Below are positions 1 through 9,666 of a DNA stretch of 64,000 nt, in pieces; the first letter of the stretch is position 1; every line of letters starts with the position of its first letter. Source of the DNA: an uncultured Bryobacteraceae bacterium (GTDB lineage Bacteria; Acidobacteriota; Terriglobia; Bryobacterales; Bryobacteraceae); the NCBI GenBank assembly GCA_938027685.1, contig CALJAM010000008.1, positions 1 through 64,000 of the forward strand, in the 5' to 3' direction. Below the pieces are notes generated by a model. The model was given only the letters and a program-made list of their open reading frames with translations, made no database searches and was not told the DNA's origin. The translations under genes and the position numbers were made by a program.

Positions 1-78
1 GAAGAATTCCCGCCCCACGTCTTCATTCAGCAGCCGCCGGCGGTTCTTGCCGAAGACGGCGGGGCTTGAGATCTTTCG
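1..78 (-). pseudogene. Fragment of an IS5-like DDE transposase (N-terminal part)
   Basis: The 26 codons read on the minus strand include AVFGKNRRRLLNEDVG followed by REFF. As I remember the family, this resembles the short segment before the first catalytic Asp in IS5/IS1182-like transposases (pattern VFxKNRxRLLxxDVxxxFF). The rest of the protein would lie to the left of the window. Upstream of position 78 the similarity stops and no start codon is convincing, so this may be the truncated end of an insertion sequence. The match is from memory of the motif pattern only. Confidence 0.4.
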
Positions 79-615
79 TCCAACTCCGGGGCTTGTTGAG
101 AAGTCCTGGCAACCCTATCAACACGGCATGGCTGTGCCCTCCTCGATGCCCCGAAATTCACACTCGCGCCGTAGGCAAGGCGCAGCGTAACCGGGTGCAC
201 GGCTTTGTGACCAAGCTCCCAGCCCGAACAACCACTCGGGCAGCACGTTCGGGTTGGGCTCGACGACCGGCGGTTTTTGACTCCCGAGAAGGGTACGGAG
301 CTAAAGCAGCAGGCGTTGGGGCGGGACGGCCGGCTCGGACAGGGCCGAATAAGAGGGAACGTGTTCAGGAGAGCTAAAGCAGCAGGCGTTGGGGCGGGAC
401 GGCCGGCCGGTTCAAGCGTAGAAGTTGTCGAACCGGCGCGAGGGGCTGACTAAGACCTGGTCAACCAAGGGCCGGATGGCGCGCAAGGGCTGATCGGCAG
501 CGACGCGCTGCGCGAGCGAGACGCAGCCAAAGATCCGGGTTTGCGTGGGGTCGTAACCGCGAATAGAACAGTGATGGCACGAACTGTTCTAACGCACGAG
601 ACCCGGGCGAATTTT
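79..615. other. Non-coding stretch with no recognisable gene
   Basis: I see no convincing coding frame here on either strand. The only structure found is a 37-base direct repeat (separate entry). The stretch lies between a transposase fragment and a degenerate gene copy, which fits an area of old insertions and decay. Confidence 0.5.
298..407. repeat. 37-base perfect direct repeat, two copies 73 bases apart
   Basis: Bases 298-334 and 371-407 are identical. The unit begins GAGCTAAAGCAGCAGGCG and ends GACGGCCGGC. Only two copies exist and the 36-base interval is not repeated, so this is not a CRISPR array. It most likely reflects a local duplication in non-coding DNA. Confidence 0.8.
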
Positions 616-1094
616 TTAACAAACTCCCAGAGCTTCGGCTTCGGCGGTGAAGCACCGCGCGACACTCCGGATGCGGTTGGCCGGACTCTCCGCGCTCGGC
701 CGCACGCCTCTTCGGCGGGCGGCGGGGTTGATTGCCCGAGGCAGCGGTCTGCCGATTCAAGGAGTGCGTAAACCCGCCCACGCACGTCCCGGTCGGAGGT
801 CCGGATCCCCTCCGGGGCCGGCACGATCGCCAGCGACTCCGGTGCTTCTGGAGGCGAAATGCAGGCGGCGGAGACGACGCACGGGGTGGGAACGGACGCC
901 AGGATCCCCACGCCGGATTGCAATTTCTGCCCGGATTGCAATTTCTGCGGAGTCCGCACGATGGCGGTACGGCCGGCGCGCGCCTGCGGGTCGCAGCGCA
1001 GCCCGTTCGCGGCCCAGCGGACCGGGGCGGTCGAAGCCGCACGATCTTGAGCATCGAGGAGGATGACCACGCGCGGGCCGAATTGGGCAAGCAC
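616..1094 (-). pseudogene. Degenerate second copy of the 5' part of the neighbouring glycosidase-like gene
   Basis: Minus-strand translation gives stretches that match the intact Tat-exported protein encoded at 1160-3844, in the same order. TAPVRWAA matches AAPVRWAA, PESLAIVP matches PEALAVSP, and GRVYALLESADR matches GAVYAVLELADR. After a frame change, PANRIRSVARCF matches PANRIRSIARCF. The frame then ends at TAA (616-618), and no barrel-domain sequence follows. It is therefore a truncated, frameshifted paralogue covering only about residues 25-165 of the parent. An 18-base tandem duplication at 913-948 lies inside it. Confidence 0.75.
913..948. repeat. 18-base perfect tandem duplication inside the pseudogene
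   Basis: CCGGATTGCAATTTCTGC occurs twice head to tail (913-930 and 931-948). Being a multiple of three it adds six codons without shifting the frame, as expected from slippage in a sequence no longer under selection. Confidence 0.85.
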
Positions 1095-1159
1095 CCGCGA
1101 AGCAACGGGCCCCGCCCGCCTCCCGCATAATTTGTCGGAGGTTAGGGGTCATCGTCGCC

Positions 1160-3844
1160 TCATGCCTGTCGCACCACGAAGTAGGGTTCCCTGGACAAGG
1201 TGGCATCGAAACCGGGATACAGCAAAGTTCCGGACTGGGTTCGAAGCTCGAAATAGTACAGCAGCGGGTATGGCGACTGGGTATACTCCGCAGGAACGAG
1301 GATGCGGTACCGGTCCCCTGGTCCCTCTGCATCCGCGCTCTGCCACTCCTCAGCCTGGTTGGCGTGCCGGTAGTGCAAGCGCACGGTGCTCGGCTGGTTG
1401 CTTTCCACCACAAGCTCCAAGGCCAGCGGCTTGCCGGGCCGGAAGCCAGAAGGGGGTCTGTGGCGGCAGCGGACCGTGGGACGCGCTGACGGGCTCAGGA
1501 TCTCGCGAATCGCGCGGGAAACCGAATCTCCGGCGGGAGCGCCTGTCTCGGACCGCCCGAGGCGCTTTTCCATATCCGCGATGTCTTCGTCGATGGCGGC
1601 CAGACGGTCGGCCCAGTGGCCGCGCAAGTGAGCCGTCATGCCGTAGGTGATGTCGGCCACGTACACGCTTTTCGCCCGCGCGGCGATGTCCGCCCAGGCC
1701 TCCCGCGCCACCCGGTAGGCCTTCAGCGCCTCCTGGAGAGCTGCGGCTTCGCCGGTCAGCTCGAACACGGCCCACAAGAGAGCCGCGCGGAACTTCCAAG
1801 CGAAGAAGCGGCCCAAGCCCGACTGGATGGCGATATCCGCAGCCCAGCGGCGCATCTCCGCGCCCGCATGGCCCGGCGCGCGGCGTTCGGCTGCCTGCCA
1901 GTGCCGGACGGCAGCCTGGGCGAACCCCTCCAGCCATTGCGCCACCTCCGCCGGGGAGTACCTATAGTCGCGGCGCCCAGCGAGCAACTGCTTGGCGAAA
2001 TCGTCTACGCGCGAGAACAGTTGCGGGTCGAAAGGGCTTACAGCCCCGAAGCGGCGCGGCTGGGGCGTATCGCGGTAGATCTTGTTCTTGGCCTCGTCCA
2101 CGATGGGCATATTGGTGTAAATTTCCGGCCAGTAGGTGTTGTTCGAGCCCGATGCACCGTGCGCAGTCGTGACCAGTAGCAGGACGCGGCTGGCATTCGC
2201 CAGCGACTGCTCGGCCGAGGAAGCCGCCGGCCCGAACTCTCGCGTCAGTTGTCGGCGCCAGCCGTCAGGGTCAGTGTCGGGGTTATAAATCAAGCGGCCC
2301 CACAGGCGGTAGGTATAGTTGAACTTCTGCCAGTCATAGCGCGGATTCAGCGAAGCGTCGGCGTACGCGCAGCGCCCGCCGGTCTTTCCCGATCCCATGC
2401 GGCCCTTGAAGGAAAGCGGCTCGCACCACTCGACGCCGTCGCTGCCGCAGAAATGCGCGCTCCGGCCGTAGCCGGCGGCCGTAGCTGGGTCGCCCCACAG
2501 CAGCACGCGCTGCGTGCCGGGCCATATCCGGTAGAGGATGCCGTAGCGGCGGTCCTCCCGAAGCAGATCGCCGTAACCGTAACGCAGGAAACGGCGGCTG
2601 CCGTTGCTCAGCGAAAAGAACTTGTCCGTCGCTTCGCGGGATTTTTCGAGCTCCCGGATAGCAGCCTGATGATACGGAAGACCCATGTGCTCGGCCCAGT
2701 ACTTCGGGGAGACAACGACCGGCATGCCCGTGGCGAGGGCTACGTCAATCATCCGAAAGTCCATGCCCTTGGCGTGCATGTCAATTTCGATTTGGCGCTT
2801 GGCGCGCACGATACCGTCGAAGACGGTCCTCCAGAAGTCGTAGCTGCCTTCCGGAATGCCGCTTTCGCCGTGGATGCGAAACGTCACGCCGCCGATGGCT
2901 GGACAGGCGTTCAAGATTTCGGCGAGCGCGTCCCGGCAGTAGGCGGCGTGCCGCTCCGGGGTCAGGCCTTCGATTACGTAGTTGGCTTCCGGGCTCTCTT
3001 CCCACTCATACGCGTGAGTCCAGAGTGCAAGCTGAAACCGAAGGCCCCGCCGCGCCGTTTCTTCGCTGATGAAGCGGAGCATCTCCAGATTGCGATCGCG
3101 CTCGGCATCGGGCAAGGGCCGGGCGCGGACGTTGTAACCCGGAGGCGATACCAGAAACGGATAGGCGAAGTAGAAGTACACGTCGCGAAGGTTGCGCGGG
3201 CGGTTGTAGCCCAGGCCCAGCGTCAGGCTGAAGCGGTTGTAGCGGTGCGTGGCCAGCATGGTCAGATAAGCGTGCCAGAAGGCTTTATCGTAGAACCAAG
3301 GCTTATCTTCGACGTCGCTTTCAAAGCAGCGCGCGATACTGCGGATACGGTTGGCCGGTTTTTCGATGCCGGGCTTGACGGCTTCGAGTGCAGCCAAGGG
3401 GTCCTCGGCGTGACGTACGCGGTCGGCCAACTCGAGCACGGCGTACACCGCCCCGCGCGCGTCGCTGCCGCAGGCCAACGTCACGGTTCTGTCGGCCACA
3501 CGCCCCGGGCTAACGGCGAGAGCCTCGGGGTCCGCAGGTGAGGCAAGCCCCGCTCCCTTGAGGATGTTTCGGGCGGTTGCAGATCCGGCGCCGGCGATCA
3601 AGACCACGGCGGCGTCTGCCGGGACCTGGCTTAAAGAATCGCGCTGCACCGCGGCCACCCCGTGCGAACGCAGCGCCTCCTCCAACTCTGCCGCGGCCCA
3701 GCGGACAGGGGCCGCGGCGGCCACGGGGTCGGCCGGATCCAAAACCAAGACGGCCTGTGGGCCGGCAGCGGGGCGCGCTGCCACGGCTGACGCCAGCCCC
3801 GCACCCGAAAGAAACACTCGGCGGCTGAAGCGATGTTCGGACAT
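1160..3844 (-). CDS. Tat-exported glycoside hydrolase-like protein (alpha-glucuronidase-type fold)
   Basis: The 894-residue protein starts at ATG 3844, preceded by AGGGGAA. It opens with a twin-arginine signal (SRRVFLSG, residues about 6-13) and an Ala-rich hydrophobic stretch, so export by Tat is expected. Residues about 30-150 (APVRWAAAELEEAL, GAVYAVLELADR) resemble the small alpha/beta domain that precedes the barrel in GH67 and GH20 enzymes. About 170-480 is rich in barrel-like segments, including WKILNACPAI-type strands and GESGIPEGSYDFW. The C-terminal 100 residues look like a beta-sandwich. The exact family and substrate cannot be fixed from sequence alone. The frame stays open upstream of 3844 into a decayed TonB receptor, but the Tat signal and Shine-Dalgarno mark the true start. 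The gene follows that receptor remnant, suggesting a former uptake-plus-enzyme pair. Confidence 0.65.
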   Translation of the reverse strand: MSEHRFSRRVFLSGAGLASAVAARPAAGPQAVLVLDPADPVAAAAPVRWAAAELEEALRSHGVAAVQRDSLSQVPADAAVVLIAGAGSATARNILKGAGLASPADPEALAVSPGRVADRTVTLACGSDARGAVYAVLELADRVRHAEDPLAALEAVKPGIEKPANRIRSIARCFESDVEDKPWFYDKAFWHAYLTMLATHRYNRFSLTLGLGYNRPRNLRDVYFYFAYPFLVSPPGYNVRARPLPDAERDRNLEMLRFISEETARRGLRFQLALWTHAYEWEESPEANYVIEGLTPERHAAYCRDALAEILNACPAIGGVTFRIHGESGIPEGSYDFWRTVFDGIVRAKRQIEIDMHAKGMDFRMIDVALATGMPVVVSPKYWAEHMGLPYHQAAIRELEKSREATDKFFSLSNGSRRFLRYGYGDLLREDRRYGILYRIWPGTQRVLLWGDPATAAGYGRSAHFCGSDGVEWCEPLSFKGRMGSGKTGGRCAYADASLNPRYDWQKFNYTYRLWGRLIYNPDTDPDGWRRQLTREFGPAASSAEQSLANASRVLLLVTTAHGASGSNNTYWPEIYTNMPIVDEAKNKIYRDTPQPRRFGAVSPFDPQLFSRVDDFAKQLLAGRRDYRYSPAEVAQWLEGFAQAAVRHWQAAERRAPGHAGAEMRRWAADIAIQSGLGRFFAWKFRAALLWAVFELTGEAAALQEALKAYRVAREAWADIAARAKSVYVADITYGMTAHLRGHWADRLAAIDEDIADMEKRLGRSETGAPAGDSVSRAIREILSPSARPTVRCRHRPPSGFRPGKPLALELVVESNQPSTVRLHYRHANQAEEWQSADAEGPGDRYRILVPAEYTQSPYPLLYYFELRTQSGTLLYPGFDATLSREPYFVVRQA

Positions 3845-3853
3845 GGCGTTCCC

Positions 3854-4838
3854 CTGCCAACTCAGTCTGGCGTTCAATTGTACGACACGCATGCCGCCCG
3901 CGATTCCATTGATCCCGCCGAATGTGGGGCCGTCAGTTCCCGCGGCGGAGCTGCCGTAGTTGACGTGGTTGAGCAAGTCAAAGGCGTCGGCGCGGATCTG
4001 CGGGCCCACACGCTCGTGAACTTTGACGGTCTTGCTGAGAGCAAAATCAATCGTCCATGTCGCGGTCTTGCGAATCGTGCCCACGCCCACATTGCCAGGA
4101 CGAACGGCGATGCGGGTTTTTGGGTCCTTCGCGAGCCGGACGAAGCCGGCGCGGCTGATGGACGGAATGGAACGGCGCCCGCCCGCCACGCAGCGCATTG
4201 TCGAATTCTGTTTCCGGTTGTCATCAATTACCGGGCCGCCCACGTAGTCCGGCCGGCGGTGGCGCTGTGAGGCGCGGGATTGCGTAATGGTGAACCGGCT
4301 CCCCGCTACGGGCGCTTGCCATCCCCGAAATGGTCAGTCCCCGAGCACGTGGCGCAGGAAGGGATTGTTCGCAGGCGACAGCCATAGCGGGCCATAAATC
4401 CAGTCGGCCTGGAAGCGGTGCGTGGCGTCACCAGCATTCGGACCCCGATCGGCCCGCGGGTTATGGAATTCTTGAATGTCGACGCTTGCATCCGCGCGGT
4501 AGTATGCGCCGGTGACGCCGCCCGTGACGCCCAGGCCCTTGCCCCAGGTGTAATGAGCGTCGAAGGCGAGCCCTCCGGAGAACCGCTTGCCGATCGAAGA
4601 TTGCCACGCATTATGGATGGTGTTCTGACTGTGGTCCACGTAATAAGGGCCGGAGAAATGACAGTGGGGTCGGGCCGACCCCCGTGAGTCGGCCCGACAG
4701 ATTCACTGGGCGGTGCAGGAGGAACTTCATCCCTCGCACGCTCACATAGCGGGTCCCGAACATCAGCATCTGTCCGAGCGCGCGTTGGATGTTGAGCTGG
4801 TAAGGCACGGCATGGGGTTCGGGAGGCCACGTTCAAGA
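3854..4838 (-). pseudogene. 3' remnant of a TonB-dependent receptor (Oar-like)
   Basis: Three minus-strand pieces in order match the C-terminal barrel of acidobacterial TonB receptors. The first has PYQLNIQRALGQML and YVSVRGMKFLLHRPVNLSGR (4838 to about 4668). The second, in another frame, has NAWQSSIGKRF, FDAHYTWGKGLGV and IQEFHNPRADRGP, and ends at a stop (4334). The third has IRPGNVGVGTIRK-like sequence and LRADAFDLLNHVNYG-like sequence (from 4243 down). The plug domain, signal peptide and regulatory domain are absent. The last piece has lost its stop codon and runs in frame into the downstream Tat-exported gene. Frameshift, internal deletion and 5' truncation all show that it is dead. Confidence 0.8.
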
Positions 4839-4910
4839 GCTTGTTGAACAAAGGCGTTCGCAGAGACCGATGACTTACTCGGATGGGATGAATCAGGGGC
4901 CGGTGAGTCC

Positions 4911-5240
4911 TCAGAGGCGAGTTGCGCCCCGGCCCGGTCGGTCCGCAGCGGGCGTTTCCGGCCGCTTCCGCGCCGCTTGGTCGCCCTGCTTGCGGGCCCT
5001 TACACCGGCTTGCAACTTGGGAAGGCGTCGGAAATGGCAAGCCGACGCGACACACTTTGCCAGCCAGTTCAGCTTCGCCAAGCCGCGCAACCACGCTCGC
5101 TTCAGGCCGGCCACCCACTTCGGCCAGGCAAAAACCCCCTCGCCAATGGCCGTCGCTGCCAGCTCGCTTGGAAGCCTGCGCGGCCGGTAGTCCGCCGCGC
5201 GAGTGCCGTGCCGGCTTTGGGCATCTCTGTGCTGCGTCGC
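4911..5240 (-). pseudogene. C-terminal remnant of an IS5-like transposase
   Basis: The stop-free minus-strand frame contains GEGVFAWPKWVAGLKR, then LRGLAKLNWLAKCVASA and FRRLPKLQAG. This follows the C-terminal pattern of IS5/IS1182-type transposases as I know it: IEExFGWxKxxxGLRK, RGxxKVxWxFxxxAxxYNLxRLPKL, containing the third catalytic Glu region. No N-terminal or middle part is visible to the right, where the frame is closed by TAA at 5241-5243. It appears to be a decayed end of an element that may have truncated the adjacent TonB receptor. Confidence 0.5.
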
Positions 5241-5243
5241 TTA

Positions 5244-5736
5244 CCACCTAGGAGGCCGCAAAAGCTCACTCTGGCGCTTCTCGGTGCGGTACCGTTGGCT
5301 GCCGCAACGCGCAGTGCAATCTGCACGGTCCAGCGCGCGTAGCGAATGGCACTTTCAACGGCTGCCATTCAGCCCCGTCACGGGCGGCCGTGCTCGACAG
5401 GATGTGAAAGGCGCTTCGGGCCTGTCCGGACAAGCCCCTGCTTGCAACGACCGGACAGCGCACTTCCGCTCGCGCGGACTCGGTCAGCTCCGCGTTACTC
5501 CGCTTCGGCCGCCTTTACGCCGGCAGCCGCTGGCCCCATCCCGGCCGAGCGCCCGCTGCGGTTGAGCGTGACGAATTACCACCGACCGGCGGCGAGGCGG
5601 ACTTTCTTGGTGAGTCGGAGGGTTTTGGGGCCGCTCAAGGCCGGAATGCTTGGTATCGGGGCGGACGGTGCGCGGCAAGCACCGAACTAAGCGAGCATGG
5701 CCAACAGGCTCACAACAATGAGAACTTAGGGCAGGC
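5244..5736. other. Intergenic stretch without a recognisable gene
   Basis: No frame here gives a recognisable protein, and I see no clear RNA gene, hairpin terminator or repeat. It lies between transposase debris and the tRNA gene. Confidence 0.5.
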
Positions 5737-5826
<90 letters not shown>

Positions 5827-5946
5827 GTTTCATAAATTAGCGCATCCGGCGGCCGATCGGCAACCCCTTGCAGCCCGCACGACGCGCACCAAGCTCCGAC
5901 GGGCGTCCGGAGAAACCGCGAGAGGCGGCAGGCAGCACTGAGTCCG

Positions 5947-6894
5947 TCACCGGCTCTCCCCGCGTCGTTCGAGCGCCCGCAGCCACTCCTGCAGCTCAGC
6001 GGGAAGCGGCGACTCGATCGTCAACCATTCGCCACTAGCCGGATGCCGGAATCCGATGCGGTGAGCATGAAGGAAGTAGCGGTCCAGGGGCGGCATTCCC
6101 TCCACGCGACGCGGTGCACCGTAGGCGGGATCCCCCACCACCGGATGGCCGACAGCGGCCAAGTGGGCACGGATCTGATGAGTGCGCCCGGTCTTGGGGT
6201 GCACCTCAAGGTAGGTGAAGCCGGGGAATCGACTGAGCACGCGGAATTCAGTGGCCGCTTCCCTGCCCTGCCGCACGCGTGCGCTCATGCGCGTTCGCCG
6301 ATGCGGATCGCGAGCGATCGGAGCCACGATGAGGCCGTGCTCGTCCCGCACCTCGCGATGCACGAGCGCAAGGTAGGTTTTCTCGATTTCGCGAGCGGCA
6401 AACTGGGCTGCCAGCCGCTGGTGTGCCGCGTCGTTGCGAGCCACCAGGATCACCCCGCTGGTAAGCCGGTCGAGCCGATGGACGATGCCGGGCCTTAACG
6501 GGTCGGCCGCCTGCGAGAGCGAACCGTAGCGGGCCAACAACGCGTTCACCAGGGTGCCCGTACGGCGCCCGGCGCCCGCGTGCACGACCATGCCTGCGGG
6601 CTTGTCCACGGCGATGACGTGATCGTCTTCGTAGAGGATGCGGAGGGGGATGGGCTCGGGTTCGGCCCGCAAGGGCGGTGGGGCCACCGGTTCGATTTCA
6701 ATGGACTCGCCGCCCTTCAGCCGGTAGGCGGCTTCCGTGGCTGCGCCGTTCACGCGGACGCGACCGGCTCGAATCCACTGCTGGATGCGTGTACGGCTAA
6801 ACTCCGGGAAGCGCTCCTGCAGGTACTTATCCAGCCGGAGCCCCGCGTGCGACGGCAGCGCCTGGCAGACAATGCTCGAATGGCCCTGCTGCAC
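5947..6894 (-). CDS. rluD: RluD-family 23S rRNA pseudouridine synthase
   Basis: The 315-residue protein has an N-terminal S4 RNA-binding domain (LRLDKYLQERFPEFSR and RVRVNG, residues about 20-65). The RluA-type catalytic domain follows, with HRLDRLTSG (catalytic Asp about 142) and the downstream TGRTHQIRAHL motif. It would isomerise uridines in 23S rRNA helix 69 if it is a true RluD; RluC or RluA specificity cannot be excluded. The start is GTG at 6894. No Shine-Dalgarno is visible, but TATTGT lies 5 bases upstream (6905-6900), compatible with a leaderless transcript. It diverges from sppA. Confidence 0.9.
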   Translation of the reverse strand: MQQGHSSIVCQALPSHAGLRLDKYLQERFPEFSRTRIQQWIRAGRVRVNGAATEAAYRLKGGESIEIEPVAPPPLRAEPEPIPLRILYEDDHVIAVDKPAGMVVHAGAGRRTGTLVNALLARYGSLSQAADPLRPGIVHRLDRLTSGVILVARNDAAHQRLAAQFAAREIEKTYLALVHREVRDEHGLIVAPIARDPHRRTRMSARVRQGREAATEFRVLSRFPGFTYLEVHPKTGRTHQIRAHLAAVGHPVVGDPAYGAPRRVEGMPPLDRYFLHAHRIGFRHPASGEWLTIESPLPAELQEWLRALERRGESR

Positions 6895-6989
6895 GTTTTA
6901 CAATAAGCGCGACCGGGCAATGCACCGGTCCAGGATGGCCTGGCGCAACGAAGCTCGCACGGTCCCGCCAGGTTCGAGGATAGCGAAAA

Positions 6990-8750
6990 ATGAAGCGCAC
7001 GATTGTGAACATTCTGGCTGCCATTGGCGCAGCTACGGTGGCTGCGGTCCTCTTCGCCGCCACCGTGGGGCTGGCCGCGAGGCTGATGCGTCCGGGCGTA
7101 CCTTCGCCCGCCGTGCTCGAGGCGGATCTGGAGACCGCGCTGCCGGAGTACGTCCCGGACGAACCTGTGGCGAAGGCGCTCTTTGGCGAAAAAGCCACGC
7201 TGCGCGACGTGGTCGAAGCATTGGAGCGGGCCGGAGAGGATCGCCGCGTGGTCGGTCTGCTCGCACGAGTGGGAGCGGCGCCGCTGGGGATGGCCCAAGC
7301 GCAGGAGTTGCGCGATGCGGTGCGGCGCTTCCGGGAGCGGAAGAAATTCGCCGTGGCCTTCGCCGAAACATTTGGCGAATTCGGGCCCGGCGGAAACGCT
7401 TACTATCTGGCCGCCGCCTTTGATGAAATCTGGCTCCAGCCTTCGGGCGACCTAGGACTGACGGGCGTGCTGGCGGAAGCCTTTTTCTTGCGGGGAACCT
7501 TGGAGAAGCTGGGCATCACGCCGCGCCTGGACCATCGCTACGAGTACAAGAACGCGATGAACATCTTCACGGAGCGAAAGTTCACCCCGGCGCACCGCGA
7601 GGCGACCGAGCGGGTAGTCAAGAGCTTCGCGTCGCAGATGCTGCGCGGCATCGCGGAGGGCCGGCGGATGACGGTCGAGCAGGTGCGTGCGCTGGTGGAC
7701 CGCGGTCCGCTACTGGGCCCGGAAGCGCTCCAGGCAAAGCTGGTGGACCGGCTGGCCTACCGGCACGAGGTGTACGACAAGGTGAAAGAGCGTGCCGGCC
7801 GCGGTGCGAAAACCATCCCCATCATGCAGTACCTGCAGCGCGCGGGGCGTCCGCACACCAAAGGAAAGGCGATAGCCCTCATCTACGGCGTGGGCGGCGT
7901 ACAGCGGGGCAAGAGCGGCTTCGATCCGGTTTTCGGCGAAGTCGTAATGGGATCCGAGACGGTGGCCGGCGCATTCCGCGCCGCGATTCGCGACAAGGAG
8001 GTCAAAGCCATCCTCTTCCGCATCGACAGCCCGGGCGGCTCGTACGTGGCCTCGGACACCATCTGGCAGGAAACCGTGCGCGCGCGCAAAGCCGGCAAGC
8101 CCGTCATCGCTTCCATGGGCGACGTGGCCGGCTCGGGCGGCTACTTCGTGGCCATGGCGGCGGACAAGATCGTGGCGCAGCCGGGCACCATCACGGGGTC
8201 CATCGGCGTGCTGGGCGGCAAGATGCTCACCACGGGATTTTGGCAGAAACTCGGAATCACCTGGGACGAAGTGCACGAGGGCGCCAACGCTACTTTCTGG
8301 TCCGGCACGTCCGACTACACCCCCGCGCAGTGGGCCCGCTTCCAGTCGTGGCTGGATCGCATCTATGACGACTTCACCACCAAGGTCGCCGAAGGGCGGC
8401 GGTTGCCCAAACAACGTGTGCTGGAAATCGCCAAGGGCCGGATCTGGACGGGAGAGGACGCCAAAGCGCTCGGTCTGGTGGACGAGCTGGGCGGTTTCGA
8501 AACGGCGCTGAGATTGGCCAAGCAGGCGGCGGGCATCCCCGAAACCGAAGACGTGAAGCTCAAGCTGTTCCCGGCCAGGAAGACGCTGCTCGAAGCCATC
8601 GTGGAGAGATTGCGGGGCGCCGAACCCGAACCCGAGCCGGATGCGAGTACGGCCGTTCTCCGGCGCGCGCTGCAGGTGATTCAACCCGCGGCTCGCACGG
8701 TGCGCTCCCTGGCGCCCGCGCGCGGCGTGCTAGCGATGCCCTGGCCGTGA
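6990..8750 (+). CDS. sppA: Signal peptide peptidase SppA, 67-kDa type
   Basis: The 586-residue protein has an N-terminal membrane anchor (residues about 7-30) and two tandem S49 domains, as in the long E. coli-type enzyme. The catalytic pair is visible: Lys187 in YEYKNAMN of the N-terminal domain and Ser382 in DVAGSGGYF of the C-terminal domain. It degrades cleaved signal peptides in the membrane. GAGGA lies 9 bases before the ATG. The gene is followed after 10 bases by galU and then a membrane glycosyltransferase, forming a likely operon. Confidence 0.92.
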   Translation: MKRTIVNILAAIGAATVAAVLFAATVGLAARLMRPGVPSPAVLEADLETALPEYVPDEPVAKALFGEKATLRDVVEALERAGEDRRVVGLLARVGAAPLGMAQAQELRDAVRRFRERKKFAVAFAETFGEFGPGGNAYYLAAAFDEIWLQPSGDLGLTGVLAEAFFLRGTLEKLGITPRLDHRYEYKNAMNIFTERKFTPAHREATERVVKSFASQMLRGIAEGRRMTVEQVRALVDRGPLLGPEALQAKLVDRLAYRHEVYDKVKERAGRGAKTIPIMQYLQRAGRPHTKGKAIALIYGVGGVQRGKSGFDPVFGEVVMGSETVAGAFRAAIRDKEVKAILFRIDSPGGSYVASDTIWQETVRARKAGKPVIASMGDVAGSGGYFVAMAADKIVAQPGTITGSIGVLGGKMLTTGFWQKLGITWDEVHEGANATFWSGTSDYTPAQWARFQSWLDRIYDDFTTKVAEGRRLPKQRVLEIAKGRIWTGEDAKALGLVDELGGFETALRLAKQAAGIPETEDVKLKLFPARKTLLEAIVERLRGAEPEPEPDASTAVLRRALQVIQPAARTVRSLAPARGVLAMPWP

Positions 8751-8760
8751 GGAGACGCCC

Positions 8761-9666
8761 ATGCAGAAACTGATCCGTAGCGCGATCGTACCCGTGGCCG
8801 GGCTGGGTACACGTTTGCTGCCGGCGACCAAGTCGCAACCCAAAGAGATGCTGCCGGTGGCGCGCAAGCCGATCGTGCAGTACGTCGCCGAGGAACTGGT
8901 GGCCAACGGGATCGAGCAGATCCTCTTCATTACGGGCCGCGGCAAGAGCTCGATCGAAAATCACTTCGATCACGATCCCGAGCTCGCCCGGCTGCTCCAG
9001 TCTGCGAACAAGCATGAGCTGATGGAGCAGTTGAACGCCGTAGAGCTCAACGCCAAGTTCTTTTACACCAGGCAGCGCCTGCAACGGGGTTTGGGGGACG
9101 CAGTCCTGTGCGGGGAGAATTTCGCGGGCGAGGAACCGTTCGTCGTGGCGCTGGGCGATTCGATCATCGGCTTGCACGCAAACTCGCAAGCCGTTTCCCG
9201 CATGGCGGAGTTGTTCCACGCAAAGCGCGCCAGTTGCGTGCTGGCCGTGGAGGAGGTGCCGCCGGAGGAAACCGTGCACTACGGCATCGTGGAGCCGGCC
9301 GATGTCGACGGCGACGTGGTTCGCGTGGCGAATCTGGTCGAGAAGCCGGCGCCCGGCAGCGCGCCGAGCAATCTTGCCATCGCGGGTCGGTACGTTTTCT
9401 CTCCGCTGATCTTCGACATGATCCGTCGGGTGCGGCCGGATGCGCGCGGAGAAATCCAGCTCACCGACGCCATCCAATTCATGTGCGAGGAGGGACGCCG
9501 CGTGCTGGCCTTGAAACTTCCTCCCGACGAAAAGCGATACGACATCGGCAACTTTGCCAGTTACTTCGGGACGTTCGTTGAGTTCGCGTTGGCGGATCCC
9601 GAGTATGGCCCCGGCTTGCGCGCCGCGCTGGAACGCCTACTGGCGCGCGCGCCGGTCCGATCATGA
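8761..9666 (+). CDS. galU: UTP-glucose-1-phosphate uridylyltransferase
   Basis: This 301-residue nucleotidyltransferase makes UDP-glucose from UTP and glucose-1-phosphate, feeding envelope polysaccharide synthesis. The N-terminus has the nucleotide-binding loop VAGLGTRLLPATKSQPKEM; VEKP and the AIAGRYVF segment are typical of GalU. Length is normal. GGAG precedes the ATG. The stop overlaps the next start as ATGA (9663-9666), so the two genes are translationally coupled. Confidence 0.95.
   Translation: MQKLIRSAIVPVAGLGTRLLPATKSQPKEMLPVARKPIVQYVAEELVANGIEQILFITGRGKSSIENHFDHDPELARLLQSANKHELMEQLNAVELNAKFFYTRQRLQRGLGDAVLCGENFAGEEPFVVALGDSIIGLHANSQAVSRMAELFHAKRASCVLAVEEVPPEETVHYGIVEPADVDGDVVRVANLVEKPAPGSAPSNLAIAGRYVFSPLIFDMIRRVRPDARGEIQLTDAIQFMCEEGRRVLALKLPPDEKRYDIGNFASYFGTFVEFALADPEYGPGLRAALERLLARAPVRS

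Noticed and set aside
298-407. Two 37-base repeats of CRISPR-repeat size
   Set aside because: Only two copies, and the flanks show no further units. Treated as a simple duplication.
2249-3541. 430-codon open frame antisense to the Tat-exported gene
   Set aside because: Shadow of the real gene; low-complexity composition and no start signal.
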